Assembly: GCA_963971405.1 (NCBI GenBank) | Contig: OZ020491.1 | Span: forward strand, 6,132,855-6,196,854 | Direction of reading: 5' to 3' | Source of the DNA: Psococerastis gibbosa | Taxonomy: Eukaryota; Arthropoda; Insecta; Psocodea; Psocidae | DNA length: 64,000 nt | In this document: positions 1 through 11,689 of the stretch, piece after piece | Layout: every line of letters begins with the position of its first letter | Numbering within the stretch: position 1 is the first letter of the stretch | Translations under genes and position numbers: made by a program | Notes under the pieces: model-generated | Seen by the model: the letters and a program-made list of their open reading frames with translations, nothing else | Told to the model about the DNA's origin: nothing | Databases searched by the model: none

Positions 1-4
1 ACAA

Positions 5-346
5 TTGGCAATCATCGGTCATGATCACCTGTCACTAGGTGACGTCGCGAACCTCGCCGACAAGATGGCCACCATCAATTCAGCAACACGTGACCGGATT
101 CTTGAGTGCACAATGGCCCCTGTGGACCTATTGAAGACGTTAACAGAGAACGTCGCGGCTCTACAGGCACAGTTCGCCGACAGATACGGACAACGTGCCA
201 CACAGCCACGGTTCCAGCGCCAGTTCCGTTCACCAGCGCCTAAACAAGACCCAACTTGGTGTTTTTACCACCAAACCTATGGGAGGAAGGCCAGAAAGTG
301 CCAGCAGCCATGCAGATTTCCGAAAAACGACGATCGCAGCCAGTAA
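5..346 (+). CDS. gag C-terminal part of the gypsy element (partial at window edge)
   Basis: This is the C-terminal 113 residues of a gypsy Gag (capsid/nucleocapsid). It has a helical capsid-like stretch followed by a knuckle beginning WCFYH with further Cys residues spaced as in arthropod gypsy elements (WC.YH then C...PC). The gag frame overlaps the pol frame that starts near 256, in a -1 relation. That arrangement is one this family uses with programmed frameshifting. Gag would package the element RNA in cytoplasmic particles. The true start lies left of the window. Confidence 0.75.
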   Translation: MAIIGHDHLSLGDVANLADKMATINSATRDRILECTMAPVDLLKTLTENVAALQAQFADRYGQRATQPRFQRQFRSPAPKQDPTWCFYHQTYGRKARKCQQPCRFPKNDDRSQ

Positions 347-3300
347 AGGCAGGGCCTGCCTGCGCCACTACACACCTGCTTAAAACCTCACATCGCCTTC
401 TTATCACGGACCCTTGCACCAAGATACGTTATCTCATTGACACAGGGTCCGACATCTGCGTTTTTCCACGTGCCCGTCTCAACCTACCGCTCCGTCGTAC
501 TCAACTCGAGCTGACTGCCGCCAATGGCACAATCATCAATACGTACGGAACAACAGCTCAACAACTGGACCTGGGATTACGACGCAGTTTCCGTTGGAAT
601 TTCATCATTGCCGATGTCACGCAACCCATCATCGGTGCAGACTTTCTCGCAGCCTCTAATTTGCTGGTGGATCTCCAGAACTCAAAGCTGATCGACGGGA
701 CAACGCATCGCAAGGCGAACCTGTGTCAAAGCCCCTCCAAGCAACCTAGCGTTTCTACCTTAACAATACCGCACAGTACCCCGGCCAGTCTAAAAGTAAT
801 AATTGAGGAGTTTAGCGACCTCACGCGGCCGAGACAACCCACAGACCAGGTCAAACACTCCACGGTCCACTACATTAGAACGACAGACGGACCTCCCGTC
901 TCCGCTCGCCCACGCCGGCTGGCCCCGGACAAGTTTATTATCGCCAAAAAGGAGTTCAACGACATGATCCAGACCGGCGTATGTCGTCCGTCCGACAGCC
1001 CATGGGCCTCACCATTACACCTAGTACCTAAAAGCGACCATTCATGGCGCCCATGCGGGGACTACAGACGGCTCAATGCTCGAACAATTCCTGACGCGTA
1101 CCCAGTCCGCCACATCGCAGATTTCAGTGCAGAATTGCGAGGAAAAACCGTATTCAGCAAAATAGACCTGGTCAAAGCATTCACCCAGATACCAGTTTCC
1201 AATGGTGACATTCCAAAGACAGCAATAAATACTCCGTTCGGCCTTTTCGAATTCCCATTCATGACATTCGGTCTTCGCAATGCTGCTCAAACCTTCCAAC
1301 GCTTCATGGATAACATCCTACGCGACCTCCCGTGGGCATATTCATACATCGACGACGTACTGGTTGCATCGAGTGATAAGCAGGAGCACGAATCACACCT
1401 ACGTCAACTCTTCCAACGATTCCGAGAATATGGCCTAGTCATTAATCCTAGCAAGTGTACCCTCGGCGTTGGGTCAATCAGCTTTCTTGGTTACCTCGTG
1501 TCAGCAGAAGGCACACAAGCCCTACCAGACAGGGTAAAGGCACTCACTGAATACCCTCTTCCAAAGACATTCAAAGATCTACGCCGTTTCCTTGGCATGA
1601 TTAACTACTACCGCCGGTTCCTACCAAATGCAGCCAACGAACAAGCACCACTCAACACGTTGTTATCTGGAGACAAGGTAAAAGGGAACGCTACGATACC
1701 ATGGACAACAAAGCTTACCGAAGCTTTCAGCTCATGCAAACACAGTCTGGCACGCATCACCCTACTCGCGCATCCAGATCATACGGCTCCGATTGCACTA
1801 GTCACAGATGCATCAGACACCAGTATCGGAGCTACAGTCCAACAACGGATCAACGATCATTGGCAGCCATTGGCATTCTTCTCGCAGAAACTTAAAGAAA
1901 ACCAACGAACATGGTCCGCCTACGATCGCGAATTGCTTGCGGTACACGACGCCATTCGTCATTTCCGTTACCTGCTAGAAGCGCGCGCTTTTGTCGTGTA
2001 TACCGATCACAAACCGTTGACGCACGCTTTTCAGAATCCAAAAACAAGTTGCTCACCTCGCCAAATGCGGCAAATGGAATTCGTCTCTCAATTCACCACG
2101 GACATCCAGTACATCGCTGGGCAGGACAACTTGGCCGCTGATGCATTCTCAAGAATCGAAGCAATCTCTACTCCCGTATCTCCTGAGCAACTTTCTTCTG
2201 CTCAGAAAGACGACAGAGAACTCAAAGAGCTTCGGTCCAGTAGAAAGACGTCCCTCATCCTCGTTGATGTTCCCATTCCGGGCTCTGATTCAGTCCTTAC
2301 GTGCGATTCTAGTCAAGACATACAACGCCCATTTGTGCCCAAACCATTACGTCGACAACTTTTCGAGCACCTACACAGCCTACATCACCCAGGAATAGCA
2401 GCGTCTGCTAACCTGGTTGCCCAACGCTACATATGGCCTTCTATCCGTAAGGATTGCCGCGCTTGGGCTCGTCTGTGTGTCAACTGTCAATTGTCCAAGA
2501 TACATCGACACACCCTCACTGCGATTGGAACCTTTACTCAGCCTGACCGACGGTTTCAGCACATACACCTCGACATTGTAGGCCCATTACCACCGTCGGA
2601 AGGCTACACGTATTTGTTAACACTCGTTGACCGTTTCACGCGATGGCCGGAAGCCGTTCCTATGGTGAACATCACCGCCGAAAACGTCGCCAGAACCCTC
2701 ATTTCCTGCTGGATCAGCCGGTTTGGGTGCCCGGAGACAATTACTACAGATCGCGGCCGACAGTTTGAGAGCCATTTGTTTGCTGACCTGGCCCGATTAT
2801 GCGGATTTCACCATGCACGGACTACCAGTTACCACCCTGCATCCAACGGCATGGTAGAGCGTATGCACCGCTCACTCAAAGCCTCCATTATGTGTCATGC
2901 CAATGACAAATGGACGGAAGCCCTTCCGCTAGTTTTACTGGGCATGCGCGCCACTCTTAAGAAAGATCTTCAAGCTTCTCCAGCAGATCTGGTCTATGGT
3001 GAACCATTAAGACTACCAGGACAGATGCTGACAACTCCTCCTTCAAATCAGAGTCCGGCGGACACTCTCATCTCACTTCGAAGGAAATTCGACTCACTAC
3101 GCCCCACTCGCGTCAAGAGACACGGGGCTCATCAAACATTCATCCCACAAGACCTTGCCAAGGCCACGCACGTTTTCGTGAGACAAGACCACGTCCGTGC
3201 TTCCCTCGAACGTCCTTATGCGGGACCATTCCCTGTGTTAAGTCGCACCGACAAAACAGTTACGATTTCAAGCCGCGGTCGTGCGGTTACTGTGTCAATG

Positions 3301-3519
3301 GACAGGGTCAAGCCGGCCTACATTAATGCCAGTACAGACGAACCGTCTCACCAGTCTACGATCAACCCCCCGCATCAGCATCCTGCTCAAGATAAACCTC
3401 AGGAGAAGGTCTCCTCACCACTTCCTGCCACTGACGTCGTGCCGACACCACCGACTCGCACCACTCGCTCAGGTCGTCACATCCACGTTCCACGACATTT
3501 CTCCGACTTCCAGTCTTAG
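256..3519 (+). CDS. pol polyprotein of the Ty3/gypsy element (protease-RT-RNase H-integrase)
   Basis: The frame is open for 1,087 residues. An aspartic protease lies near residues 55-140, with DTGS at about 62-65 and IIGADF further on. Reverse transcriptase follows, with a substrate-binding LVPK motif, the DLVKAF block, and catalytic YIDD at about residue 364. RNase H shows TDAS and the downstream TDHKPL block. The integrase has an HHCC zinc-binding region (HLHSLHH, later CVNC) and a DDE core ([22 protein letters not shown]). A basic C-terminal tail ends just before the purine tract. The polyprotein would be cut by its own protease, copy the RNA in particles and integrate the cDNA in the nucleus. 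The annotated start is only the first open codon, since the family usually enters pol by frameshift from gag. Confidence 0.93.
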   Translation: MVFLPPNLWEEGQKVPAAMQISEKRRSQPVKAGPACATTHLLKTSHRLLITDPCTKIRYLIDTGSDICVFPRARLNLPLRRTQLELTAANGTIINTYGTTAQQLDLGLRRSFRWNFIIADVTQPIIGADFLAASNLLVDLQNSKLIDGTTHRKANLCQSPSKQPSVSTLTIPHSTPASLKVIIEEFSDLTRPRQPTDQVKHSTVHYIRTTDGPPVSARPRRLAPDKFIIAKKEFNDMIQTGVCRPSDSPWASPLHLVPKSDHSWRPCGDYRRLNARTIPDAYPVRHIADFSAELRGKTVFSKIDLVKAFTQIPVSNGDIPKTAINTPFGLFEFPFMTFGLRNAAQTFQRFMDNILRDLPWAYSYIDDVLVASSDKQEHESHLRQLFQRFREYGLVINPSKCTLGVGSISFLGYLVSAEGTQALPDRVKALTEYPLPKTFKDLRRFLGMINYYRRFLPNAANEQAPLNTLLSGDKVKGNATIPWTTKLTEAFSSCKHSLARITLLAHPDHTAPIALVTDASDTSIGATVQQRINDHWQPLAFFSQKLKENQRTWSAYDRELLAVHDAIRHFRYLLEARAFVVYTDHKPLTHAFQNPKTSCSPRQMRQMEFVSQFTTDIQYIAGQDNLAADAFSRIEAISTPVSPEQLSSAQKDDRELKELRSSRKTSLILVDVPIPGSDSVLTCDSSQDIQRPFVPKPLRRQLFEHLHSLHHPGIAASANLVAQRYIWPSIRKDCRAWARLCVNCQLSKIHRHTLTAIGTFTQPDRRFQHIHLDIVGPLPPSEGYTYLLTLVDRFTRWPEAVPMVNITAENVARTLISCWISRFGCPETITTDRGRQFESHLFADLARLCGFHHARTTSYHPASNGMVERMHRSLKASIMCHANDKWTEALPLVLLGMRATLKKDLQASPADLVYGEPLRLPGQMLTTPPSNQSPADTLISLRRKFDSLRPTRVKRHGAHQTFIPQDLAKATHVFVRQDHVRASLERPYAGPFPVLSRTDKTVTISSRGRAVTVSMDRVKPAYINASTDEPSHQSTINPPHQHPAQDKPQEKVSSPLPATDVVPTPPTRTTRSGRHIHVPRHFSDFQS

Positions 3520-3530
3520 GAGGGGGGTAA

Positions 3531-3880
3531 TGTGGGGACCACTTAGTCCCACATGTGTAATAACCAGTCTGCTTCCAGCTTCACCTTTTTCCCGTTAGAT
3601 GGCGCTGTTCACATTCAGATAATTCAATATTCCTCAATCTTCCTTTTACGTATTTATTTCTCTTATTCAATAATATCTTTAATCTACCCTCTGTGTCTCA
3701 TCAGCTCCTTTAGCTGTGGACACAGAGTTGGTTTTTCTATATGGAAGCAGGCTGGATCAAATTCAATATTAATTGTAAGCATGTATCGTTCTCGTCTCAC
3801 AGCTCATATTGTAACCACTGTGTGTTAAATTACTCTAACTTGAGTCGAAGCACTGCAATACAAACCAATTCAAGTCTACA
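3531..3880 (+). repeat. probable 3' LTR of the gypsy element
   Basis: Right after the pol stop there is a purine-rich run (AGGAGGGGGG) and then TGTGGGGACC, the expected form of a plus-strand primer followed by an LTR starting TG. A plausible LTR end is ...TCTACA at about 3880, giving TGT...ACA termini and a length near 350 bp. The partner LTR is outside the window, so the right boundary is inferred only. Confidence 0.55.
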
Positions 3881-5597
3881 CTGCCTATTCAATTGCATCG
3901 TCCTTCGACTTAGCTACAAGTGCATCCTACGGTTTTCTCCTAAACTGAAATCGTCAATTACTTTTTCGATATCAATATTGATTTCTCGCTCGATCGCCAT
4001 AAGAGCAAGTGAGGACAGCCGATCCTGGCCAGTAGTATTCCTGGTGTAGGTTTTAAGCCGCCTTGGACAGGAGAATGACCGCTCACAAGATGCTGAACTT
4101 GCCGGCACTGTCAGCAGGAGCCTGAATAAGTTGAAAACCACCGGGAAGGCTTCTTTATGATTTTTTTCTACAAGCTCAGAACATCTTTCGTCAAAAGACT
4201 TATTTTTCATTGATTCCATGTTGTACAAACAGCTTAATTCGGCTACTGTTTGGTTTTCCGGTAATTTGTAAAAGTTACAAATTTCGCTGACTGCATTAAG
4301 ATCCACTGTGTTTGCAGTTACGATGCTTGATAATTTCTGCAGAATATTGAGGTTGTTTTCCTTGAAACGGCTTGTAAGCTCTTCAATTAATGTATCTACA
4401 ACTGCATAGACAATTTCAATTCGATAGAAGTCTTCAGCGCACAGAAAATAATTTTTTGTGCCACCACCAAATTTCTTAGGAACGTTCTTGACTCTGGGAA
4501 GCGATGCTGGTTTAAAACCACATTTTTCAGCTATCTGCTTGGAGAAGTCCCACAGCTGCTTAAAGAAGGAGTCATTCCTAAATGATTTCAACACTTCGAC
4601 AGTACTCTGTGCGACTTCGTTCACGGCTGCGAAGTTGATGGAACTAGACTGCAGAGTTCTCGACAGAATGTCACATTGGCTTAATACTCTCATTAGAAAA
4701 ACTAAACAAAAAATGAAATGGAAGTCTTCCATCCTCTTTACGAGAGAATTGGCTTCTCCACCGACAGAAGGATCAGTCTCGGCAATCTCGTTCAATGCCA
4801 TGATGGTTGCATCAAAATTGTCCAACAGGGATCGTACTGCCTCCACCCTGCAGTACCACCGAGTGTCGCTTAAAGATTTCAGTGTTTTTGTTCCTCCATA
4901 AAAGGAACACATGCTTTTTTGAATTTTCTCAAAAATTGCATGCCTTTTGTATGATCGTTCAATAAAGTTGTACAGGCACTGAAGATCAAAAAATACGTTT
5001 CTTATCTCGGAAACTGATGTGCAAAAGCTGACGATGCATAAATTTAGGATATGCGCATAACAGTCAATATACATGGCCTTTGGATTGACTTCCAACAATC
5101 TTATGCAACTCCTTTATACGGTCCTCTCATACTGGACGCACCATCATAGCATTGGGCTCGAAGGTTTTGTATATCAAGATCCATCGATGTTAAAACGGAC
5201 TGCAAGAGGTTTGCCAGTGATTCACCGTCAGTTTTGGCAGTTCGGTAAAATCCTACAAATGATTCATGGACCCTTAAGTTTTCATCAACATGTCTCAAAA
5301 CGATAGCCACTTGTTCATGTTTCGCAATATCTTGTGTCTCATCAGCCATTAATGCAAAAAATTTGTTTCTTTTCACTTGACATGATATTTCATTCATTAT
5401 TTGATTTCCAATAAGTTGCAGCAACTGATTTTGAAACCTTGGAGCAATATATTTGTAATTTCTCTCTCTTTGGCAAAGCGTTTAATTATTTCATTGTCGC
5501 AAGAACGAAGCTCCATCAGCTCAAGAAAATTTCCTTTTTACCTTGAATTATTGGGGGGGCAGTTGCCCCCTCTTGCCCCCCCCAATTTACGCCTATG
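3881..5597 (-). mobile_element. decayed hAT DNA transposon with GC-rich 5' end
   Basis: The minus strand carries a broken hAT transposase. At the far (5') end it has a short GC-rich subterminal region and a terminal sequence reading CATAGGCGTAAATTGGGG on the minus strand, ending at 5597. Only about 30 bp separate the recognisable coding sequence from this end, so the N-terminal zinc finger and 5' UTR appear to have been deleted. The other TIR is not visible; the gypsy LTR begins where it would be expected. The TIR closely matches the ends of the non-autonomous element at 37428-37903. Confidence 0.85.
3914..5560 (-). pseudogene. hAT transposase (ZMYM1/TTF-type), broken
   Basis: Read right to left, the pieces match a hAT transposase of the TTF/DUF4371 type. 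GNFLELMELR and CDNEIIKRFAKERE lie near 5540-5470. NYKYIAPRFQNQ and MADETQD-like residues follow in another frame (5460-5102). The main block (5101-3914) holds YAHILNLC, the LFRLLLTVPASSASCERSFS hallmark of the hAT dimerisation domain, and LSSLALMAIERE at the C-terminus. At least two frameshifts separate the blocks, near 5465 and 5101. The BED or TTF zinc finger expected at the N-terminus is missing. A working enzyme would bind TIRs and make 8-bp target duplications. This copy cannot encode one. Confidence 0.9.
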
Positions 5598-5906
5598 ACC
5601 GTACCGTATTTAGGTGGATTTGGCAGGCATTCCATTTTGCATGTATTTCCGGTTGGTACTAGGTAAGTTTACTAAGTATTAACGATACTGTTCAATGCAA
5701 AATATTCACAATTAATACCCTGGCTTATAGTATTTTTTTTACAAACTGAAATCAAAGTGATAGGCAACGGCATAAGAATGTTTATGCATATGCATTTTGC
5801 AATGGGAAACCACTGCATTGCATTTTCCTAGTATGCTACAGTCATCATGATTAAAATGCATTCGACACTCTACACTCTTGATTTCTATGGGGAGTCCAAA
5901 ATACGG
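5598..5906. other. unassigned AT-rich spacer
   Basis: I see no coding sequence, TIR pair or tandem repeat here. A self-complementary stretch around ATGCATATGCAT (about 5782) is too short to assign. Confidence 0.5.
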
Positions 5907-6120
5907 TAGGTATAGTCCACGCAAAATGAGAAAAGTATGGACATGGAATGTTTTGATCCTGTGCAACACTTTAAAAATATTCCTTGCACCAATTTGTGTT
6001 ACCTTGTTACATTGGATGCAAGGCATAACAAAAATTGTGCAAATAATATTTTTACAGTGTTGCCCAGGATCAAAACATTCCATGTCCATACTTTTCCCAT
6101 TTTGCGTGGACTATACCTAT
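5907..6120. mobile_element. foldback MITE, almost entirely palindromic
   Basis: The left half from GTAGGTATAGTCCACGCAAA is repeated in reverse at the right end (TTTGCGTGGACTATACCTA). Pairing continues inward through the TATGGACATGGAATGTTTTG block to a centre near 6014, so the arms are about 100 bp. The sequence sits between TA dinucleotides, as in Tc1/mariner-like MITEs. Matching shadow reading frames on both strands are a side effect of the palindrome. Confidence 0.82.
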
Positions 6121-8033
6121 ATCTACTTGTCTATAATTGCCATGATTATCGCCAATCTTCAATAGATGAGGCATAGCCTACGAAGAAAAAGATTGAAGAT
6201 TTTATTAATTCAGAGCATGCGTATTTTAGTGCGTCGTGTAGTAGGCTACAGTCCATAGCCCACTAAACTTATTAGCATATTCACAGCAAGATAGCGTATA
6301 CGCATTTATGCCGCATACCCGTATTAGCGCCTTTCACAGCGACAGTAAGTTACTCGTGTGTGTTATCGCAGCCTTGACTGCGGGTATCGTGTGAGTCCTA
6401 TATTAGAGAGATTGGTCAATGCGGTCTGATATTGTGCTAACATGCGTGAGAAGGCCCAAGCGTGGACAATAGGCCAAAAATGCCGTGGAAGGTCTCTGTT
6501 ACAATAAAATCCCATAGCGGTTCTGAACACCCGTGATTGTGCAGGACTTGAGAGCAAAATGATTTCTATATAGGAGAGATGGGGCATTCGAGCAAGCTAA
6601 AAATATTTTTGGGTCACCTGGTACGTTTTTTCCAATGGCTGGTCAAGGAAATGAAACATCAAGTGGCCCCGGTATTAAAAAAAATTGGAGCGCTTGAATG
6701 CCCCATATGTCTTCGGTGCCCTCCAATGCGTTTATGAAATCTCGCTGCAACTGATTTTTTTTTTTAACTTTACGAACCAGTTTGACTTAGGAGTGAAGTG
6801 AGGAAAAAGAAACATTATAGGCCCCTCATGTATAGGCCTACCGTACTATAGAAGGGCAGAAGCTAGGTAGGTTTCCAGGAGTAGCCACAAGATCGCAGAC
6901 CCATTGGCCATAGGGGAAGCTTACGGCGATGGCAACTGACATAGTGAGTATAAGAAATTGACTTGAGGCGACCCGGGGGGGGGGGGGGGGGGGCACGCTG
7001 CGCATGTGAACTGTAAGGGGAAAGAAGAAAAAGAAGTCAAAGAAATATAATACAGTAAGTTATGCCATAAAGATTTTTGACAGGTAAACTTAATTTACAA
7101 AATCCTACCAATATAGGCTATAGCACCAAAATTGTTTAACGTAGGCCTACTAGATATTTATCCTGGGTCTCTGTCAATAAATAGATTTTGCAAATTCATC
7201 CGGGAATGGCTGATGAGACGGGAAAGAGGTGGTATGGAGTCCTTATTTGAAATAGTGGACTAGACTTGTATGTGCGTAAGATAGGGTTATTAATGTGTAA
7301 GTTTAGCATAAATAGTGCAATAACATGTTTAATTTAATTTATTATTTATTTTAGTTTTAGGGCAGAGAAAATTGCTATAGGTTTAATAGTCCTCACTATA
7401 GTTGCCCTTACAATTATTATTGCGTATTAATTGTTTTTTTTTTTTTTTAAATTCAATACACGTTTCATTCATTGATTTATCTGATTCATCTATATGTTTT
7501 CCTCATGCATATACAAGTAATAAGGAACCTAAAATCAGTTTCTACACTGTCATTCTATCGCTATTGTCTTCAGAAAAAACTTAACCTTGCTGCCTGGAAC
7601 TGCTGATTTGCTATGGCAGATCTTCACTGTTTCCAGGCATGTAGCCAGCCATGTAGCAGCGATTGTTTGGTTTCTGTGGGACGAAGGACTTCTTCGGACC
7701 GCATCACCGCCTGCTAAGTTTCGTGCGACTCTCTCCCCGGCCTACAGACCTATTGTGGGGACCATCCGAGTCAAGGTTGCCAAACATAATTAGGGACATG
7801 GTGTGATGAGCTGTATTATTAGTAAGTATGCAAATGAGACGCTGATTGTAACTTATGAGTAGGGGATCAGTTCCCTGAATGGACGGCAAGGTCGAGGGCT
7901 CGTGCGGACTTGATTTATTTTTATTTTCGTGCGGCTTCAATAGTCTTGTAATTATGTACCTATACACATAACAATAAAGATTAAAATATAAAGTTGTAGT
8001 TAAGCCTCCAAGAGGCATGAAAATATAGGCTAC
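6121..8033. other. unassigned spacer with a poly-G tract
   Basis: This is AT-rich sequence without a convincing gene. It contains an 18-nt or so G run near 6976, a poly-T run near 7432, and TAGGCCTAC-type palindromic words at about 6833 and 7141. Short open frames have no recognisable domain. Confidence 0.5.
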
Positions 8034-8036
8034 CTG

Positions 8037-8304
8037 CAGCCTGATCGAGGCGATTATAATACCGGGGTTAAATAAATACCCTAGGATTGTAAATGTAAAC
8101 AAACAAATTTTGAATAGGCCTAGCACTTTCCATTATAAAATCATCTTGTTTACATTTTTAATACCAGGGGATTAAATAAATACCCTAGGGTTATAACTGT
8201 AAACAAACAAATTTTGAATAGCACTTTCCATTATAAAATTATCTTGTATTCTTAATACAGGGGATTAAATAAATACTGGTATTATAATCGCCTCGATCAG
8301 GCTG
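8037..8304. mobile_element. Harbinger-like MITE copy 1
   Basis: The left end CAGCCTGATCGAGGCGATTA is mirrored by TAATCGCCTCGATCAGGCTG at the right end, and pairing extends for about 30 bp. A CTG trinucleotide flanks both sides (8034-8036 and 8305-8307), giving a 3-bp CWG target duplication as known for PIF/Harbinger elements. The interior holds two direct copies of a block of about 100 bp containing GTAAACAAACAAATTTTGAA. Confidence 0.8.
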
Positions 8305-8377
8305 CTGGAGATTGATCTACTAAGTTAATATAATAATAATAAGTTGTAATCGATAAAAAGTTATAGGTACCTATAAG

Positions 8378-8682
8378 TAGGGGCGTAAAGTTGGGGGTCC
8401 AACTTGCCCCCCAGCTCCTTTTGGGGGGCTTGCCCCCCCCCCCACCTCGAGCATTGTAAGGCATGGTTCATACTTCATGGTCCCCTTTGCAGCAATATGA
8501 ATATAGGCATTCCTTTTTCAGCTTTGTACAATCTACAGCTATACTTAACTACTATTAAAATGCGTAAAACCCTACTATTTTGCTCTTATAACTTATTTTC
8601 AATTTTTCCTTATCCTGTCGGATGACGTCATAAGGTCTACTTTGTTTTGCCCCCGCCATCATTCTAAAACTTTACGCCTCTG
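8378..8682. mobile_element. non-autonomous hAT element (GGCGTAAA ends)
   Basis: Ends are TAGGGGCGTAAAGTT on the left and, inverted, CAGAGGCGTAAAGTTTTAG on the right. The interior carries a GC-rich hairpin and the AATGCGTAAAACCCTACTAT motif shared with other hAT derivatives in the window. The flanks TACCTATAAG and TACCTAAG look like a slightly altered target duplication. The TIR resembles that of the hAT transposon at 3881-5597. Confidence 0.8.
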
Positions 8683-9950
8683 TACCTAAGGAAGGGCTTA
8701 GAGACCAAATTGGAAAAAATGAACATTCGAGTTCATTGAGGCTAAAATTTGCAACTCAAATTAAAATGTATAGGTATAACCTTTTTCATGAATTCTAGCA
8801 GTGCTAAAATTACAAATATTTTTATAGGATAAAGAACAGCTTTCGTTTTCTATTGATGCTTAATTTATTGCATATAATTAGTATTCTTAAGACATGTATT
8901 TATTATAGGTACGGTATTGTATTCATTAAATTCCGTTTTGTCATATACGCAACTACCAAATCCCCTAATACAGTTAAGGTACCGGTACAATACCATGTTG
9001 GAAACAGAGCTTATTATCGCCTCAAGCTAGAGTAACAGCATGGTGCATTTAACTCCAAAGCGGAAAAAATTTAATTTGCACCCCTTCTAGGCGCTTTTGT
9101 TATGGTCTATTTGATCATATAAGCCTATAGGAGGCTACGCGCAATAATTGAACTTGTCTTAATTTAAATTGTACAATATATTATCATACAATATAAATAT
9201 ACGTACCCTAGCATCGTTGCTCTCTCGCTTCGTCTTCTTCTTCTACTTGGGAATTGCCCCATAAGTAGCCGTTACAAGTCTTTTATCACTTTCGGGAGCT
9301 TACCCATCAGTAGTCCAATAGACATGTAACTAGCGCCCTGATTGGTCAGTTATGACGTACAATTGATGAAAGCAGGCCATAGGTATACTGGTACACCGAA
9401 CCCAAAAAAATCAGCGGACCGGCCCGTTTGGCCTTAACTTCGTTGGTCATTGGTCCACACCGCGAGTCTATAGGTATCGCCGCAATTCTTTAGCTTTTAA
9501 AGCCTTTTCTATCGAATATTGGCGATCATCATGGCGTAGACATAAAAAGTTGTACAAGAAAAACTTCTTTTAAACACCTACTAAACTTATGGCTTCATGA
9601 GAAAAAAACAGATTTAGAAAACTTACTATTCCATGTAGAACAATAAAAATATATTTTCATCAACATTTTTTACTCAACTTAAAGAACAAAACTTATTTTT
9701 CTATTAACTCTTTTCTAGCATATACACTTTTACATACGTAACACATACAGTACCTGCACACTGTCGTAACAAATCGGAGTTAAACTGAGATGCTGTACCG
9801 GCCCTAGCACGTGGAAACACAGTTGGGCTGGTTATAATTCCTTGTAAAGTATTGAATGTAATATAACTTAAGTATTTTAGCGTATTTAAAGTTAATATTA
9901 ATTTTGTCATTTTATGTATACTTCTCTTGTTGGAAAAAATTGGAATAAAT
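8683..9950. other. unassigned AT-rich spacer
   Basis: No recognisable gene or element. The stretch has many A/T runs and a few palindromic words such as GGTACCGGTAC near 8978. Confidence 0.45.
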
Positions 9951-9985
9951 ATATATTTGATTTGATTTGATTTGATTTGATTTGC
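9950..9985. repeat. (TTTGA)n microsatellite
   Basis: About six perfect TTTGA units lie directly beside the 3' edge of a minus-strand LINE fragment. They are probably the short tandem tail that RTE/CR1-like LINEs add at their 3' ends. Confidence 0.85.
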
Positions 9986-10200
9986 ACCTTGGAGACTGCT
10001 GCTCGGAAAGGCTGCTCTTGCCAAACCACTGCCATCGGTTTTTCAACCAGAATGTTCTTCTTCTCTCTTCCCTCTGTCCCTCTACCTTGCCTTGGATTAT
10101 GCAGAAGGCAATACTTTTCGTTCCTCATCACGTGGCTGAAGTATGTTACTTTCCCTTTATAGGTAACTATCAGCAGAAAATCGGCTTCTGCATTCATTTT
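9985..10200 (-). mobile_element. LINE ORF2 C-terminal fragment, copy 1
   Basis: The minus strand encodes FSHVMRNEKYCLL, a basic middle with GREKKN, and FRAAVSK. This is the pattern of the C-terminal tail of RTE-type LINE ORF2 proteins (HVMRNEKY...G.RG.GR...SWL.NL..W...FRAAV.K). It ends at CTCCAAGG and is followed by the pentanucleotide tail. The same boundary is seen in a second copy at 56185-56540. It is 5' truncated and non-functional. Confidence 0.78.
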
Positions 10201-10865
10201 GTCGCACTACAACGCCTAAATCGTTTGATGCTTCAAAGATGCTATTTTATAGCCTATTCTGCATAGAGGAGCATATTTCCGCAGTTCTTCTATATACGTA
10301 GTCTTCCGTCACAAATGACTAGCGAAGGCCTACAACAGTAGGCATTTGTTTCCGGGTGAAGGCCATGGAAGAAGAAGAAAATGTTGAAGGTCGCGTCACA
10401 TTACACACGCGTTCTTCACGGAGCGTATTGTTTTCTCAATTCTGTTAAAGTTGATTAAACACAATGAATTAGGCTGAACGGTTGTAAAAAATTTTGCAAT
10501 TAGGCGAGGCGTTCAAAATTGGTGGCCCCGCGGGTTTATTATAATAAAGATTGCAGGTCCTTGGGCTTAAAGAATAGCCTATGGTAACTGTATTTAACAC
10601 TTTGAATGGCTGCCATTTTATTTTTGGTACCGGTACCTACCTGTATCGTATATCTTTTCAGAACGCAACAAGACTATTGATAGCCACAAAACCTTTATTC
10701 CGGAGTAGGTACTGGCTACTTACTTACAGTGTCCGGCTATCGAAACGGAATGATTGTTGAGTTACAATTAACGAAGTTAAACCTATAAGTTCAATACACA
10801 CAACGAGATTCCACTGTAACAATACCTAGCCTATATACGTACTCTGGGGCTGTGATGTATGTGCG
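10200..10865. other. unassigned spacer
   Basis: No gene or clear repeat boundary seen. The word TACCGGTAC recurs here (near 10628). Confidence 0.4.
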
Positions 10866-10964
10866 CACCGACGGTGGTAAATTTTAGGGGCGGCTAATTT
10901 TGAGGATAAAAAATTAAAAATAAAATTATTGCATTAGGCCTATGCATTAGTCTACATAGATCCA

Positions 10965-11170
10965 ATCAGAAAGCAGAATCGAGTTTTACGTGAAAACGGC
11001 GCAACAAAAACGTCCGTAAAAAAGGTCAATAGTTGTTCTAGATAATCAGCTGACGGGATATACATTGGGGTAATCTTAGTGACATCGCGGGAGAGGGCTG
11101 GCAAGGGGGGGGGGGGGTCAAATTTCACTGCCTAGAGGCGGCAGATACTTAAATACGTTCCTGTTCTGTG
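10965..11170. repeat. interspersed repeat shared in inverted orientation with 43060-43480
   Basis: Blocks such as ACGTAAAAC/GTTTTACGT, AACAAAAACGTCCGTAAA and CTGCCTAGAGGCGGCAG recur as reverse complements around 43075-43465. The element type is not identified. CTGCCTAGAGGCGGCAG is itself a near-palindrome. Confidence 0.55.
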
Positions 11171-11193
11171 GGTTATAGAAAATAAAAATAAAT

Positions 11194-11285
11194 GTAACTG
11201 CAAAGCTTTTGACGGCCGGAGTCATATATATAATGGCATATCGACCACTGCCCATCAGCCCGGATTCAACTGATTATTCATAATG
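11194..11285. mobile_element. deleted Penelope-like element terminus
   Basis: Left-tip sequence AACTGCAAAG...GACGGCCGGAGTC is joined to right-arm sequence CGACCACTGCCCATCAGCCC and CGGATTCAACTG. In the fuller element at 31129-32591 these two blocks lie at opposite ends. This copy therefore keeps only the termini. Confidence 0.65.
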
Positions 11286-11304
11286 AGAATAAAATAGTTG
11301 TAGC

Positions 11305-11652
11305 CAGGGATGCCAACTTGGGGGGGGGGGGGGGCACGGTCCATCTTGCCCCCCGCACCGCAGACTAGTTTCTGAGGGGGGGGCAGCGCCCCCCAGAAGC
11401 AAAGAACCCTTAGTGCAGTTTATTTATTTGTCTCCCTTAATATTTCAAACATTAAGATAAAAATAAATCACATAATTTGGCATTTGCACCGCACCAACTT
11501 TTAGAAACTTTTTCGCGCCGTGCGAGTGTATGTCGGTCAATGCTTTCGGCATTATAGTTATTTTAAGTAACCATTTACCAATGCATTTTCCTAATACTTT
11601 CCAGAGTACCGAATTCTTGCCCCCCCAGAATTTTTAAAACTCGGCGTCCATG
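11305..11652. mobile_element. non-autonomous hAT-like element with GC hairpins
   Basis: Ends read CAGGGATGCC on the left and, inverted, CATGGACGCC on the right, with G/C runs just inside both. Flanking octamers GTTGTAGC and GATGTAGC match at 7 of 8 positions, as expected for an old hAT insertion. Confidence 0.65.
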
Positions 11653-11689
11653 GATGTAGCATCACATATTTACGCGTGCGGGGCTCCTT

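Larger units (their letters stand above)
1..3880 (+). mobile_element. Ty3/gypsy LTR retrotransposon, left part outside window
   Basis: The visible parts, in order, are the end of gag with a zinc knuckle, a long pol (protease, reverse transcriptase, RNase H, integrase), a purine-rich tract and a 3' LTR. The gene order with integrase last is that of Ty3/gypsy. The 5' LTR, primer site and most of gag lie before the window. What is visible looks whole, which suggests a fairly young insertion. It abuts the 3' side of a hAT transposon, so it may have inserted into that element; the other half would be left of the window. Confidence 0.93.

Noticed and set aside
5739-6176. Near-identical peptides on both strands
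   Set aside because: A by-product of the palindromic MITE at 5907-6120.
6363-6587. 74-residue minus-strand frame
   Set aside because: No recognised motif, no splice or start context, and composition like the surrounding non-coding DNA.
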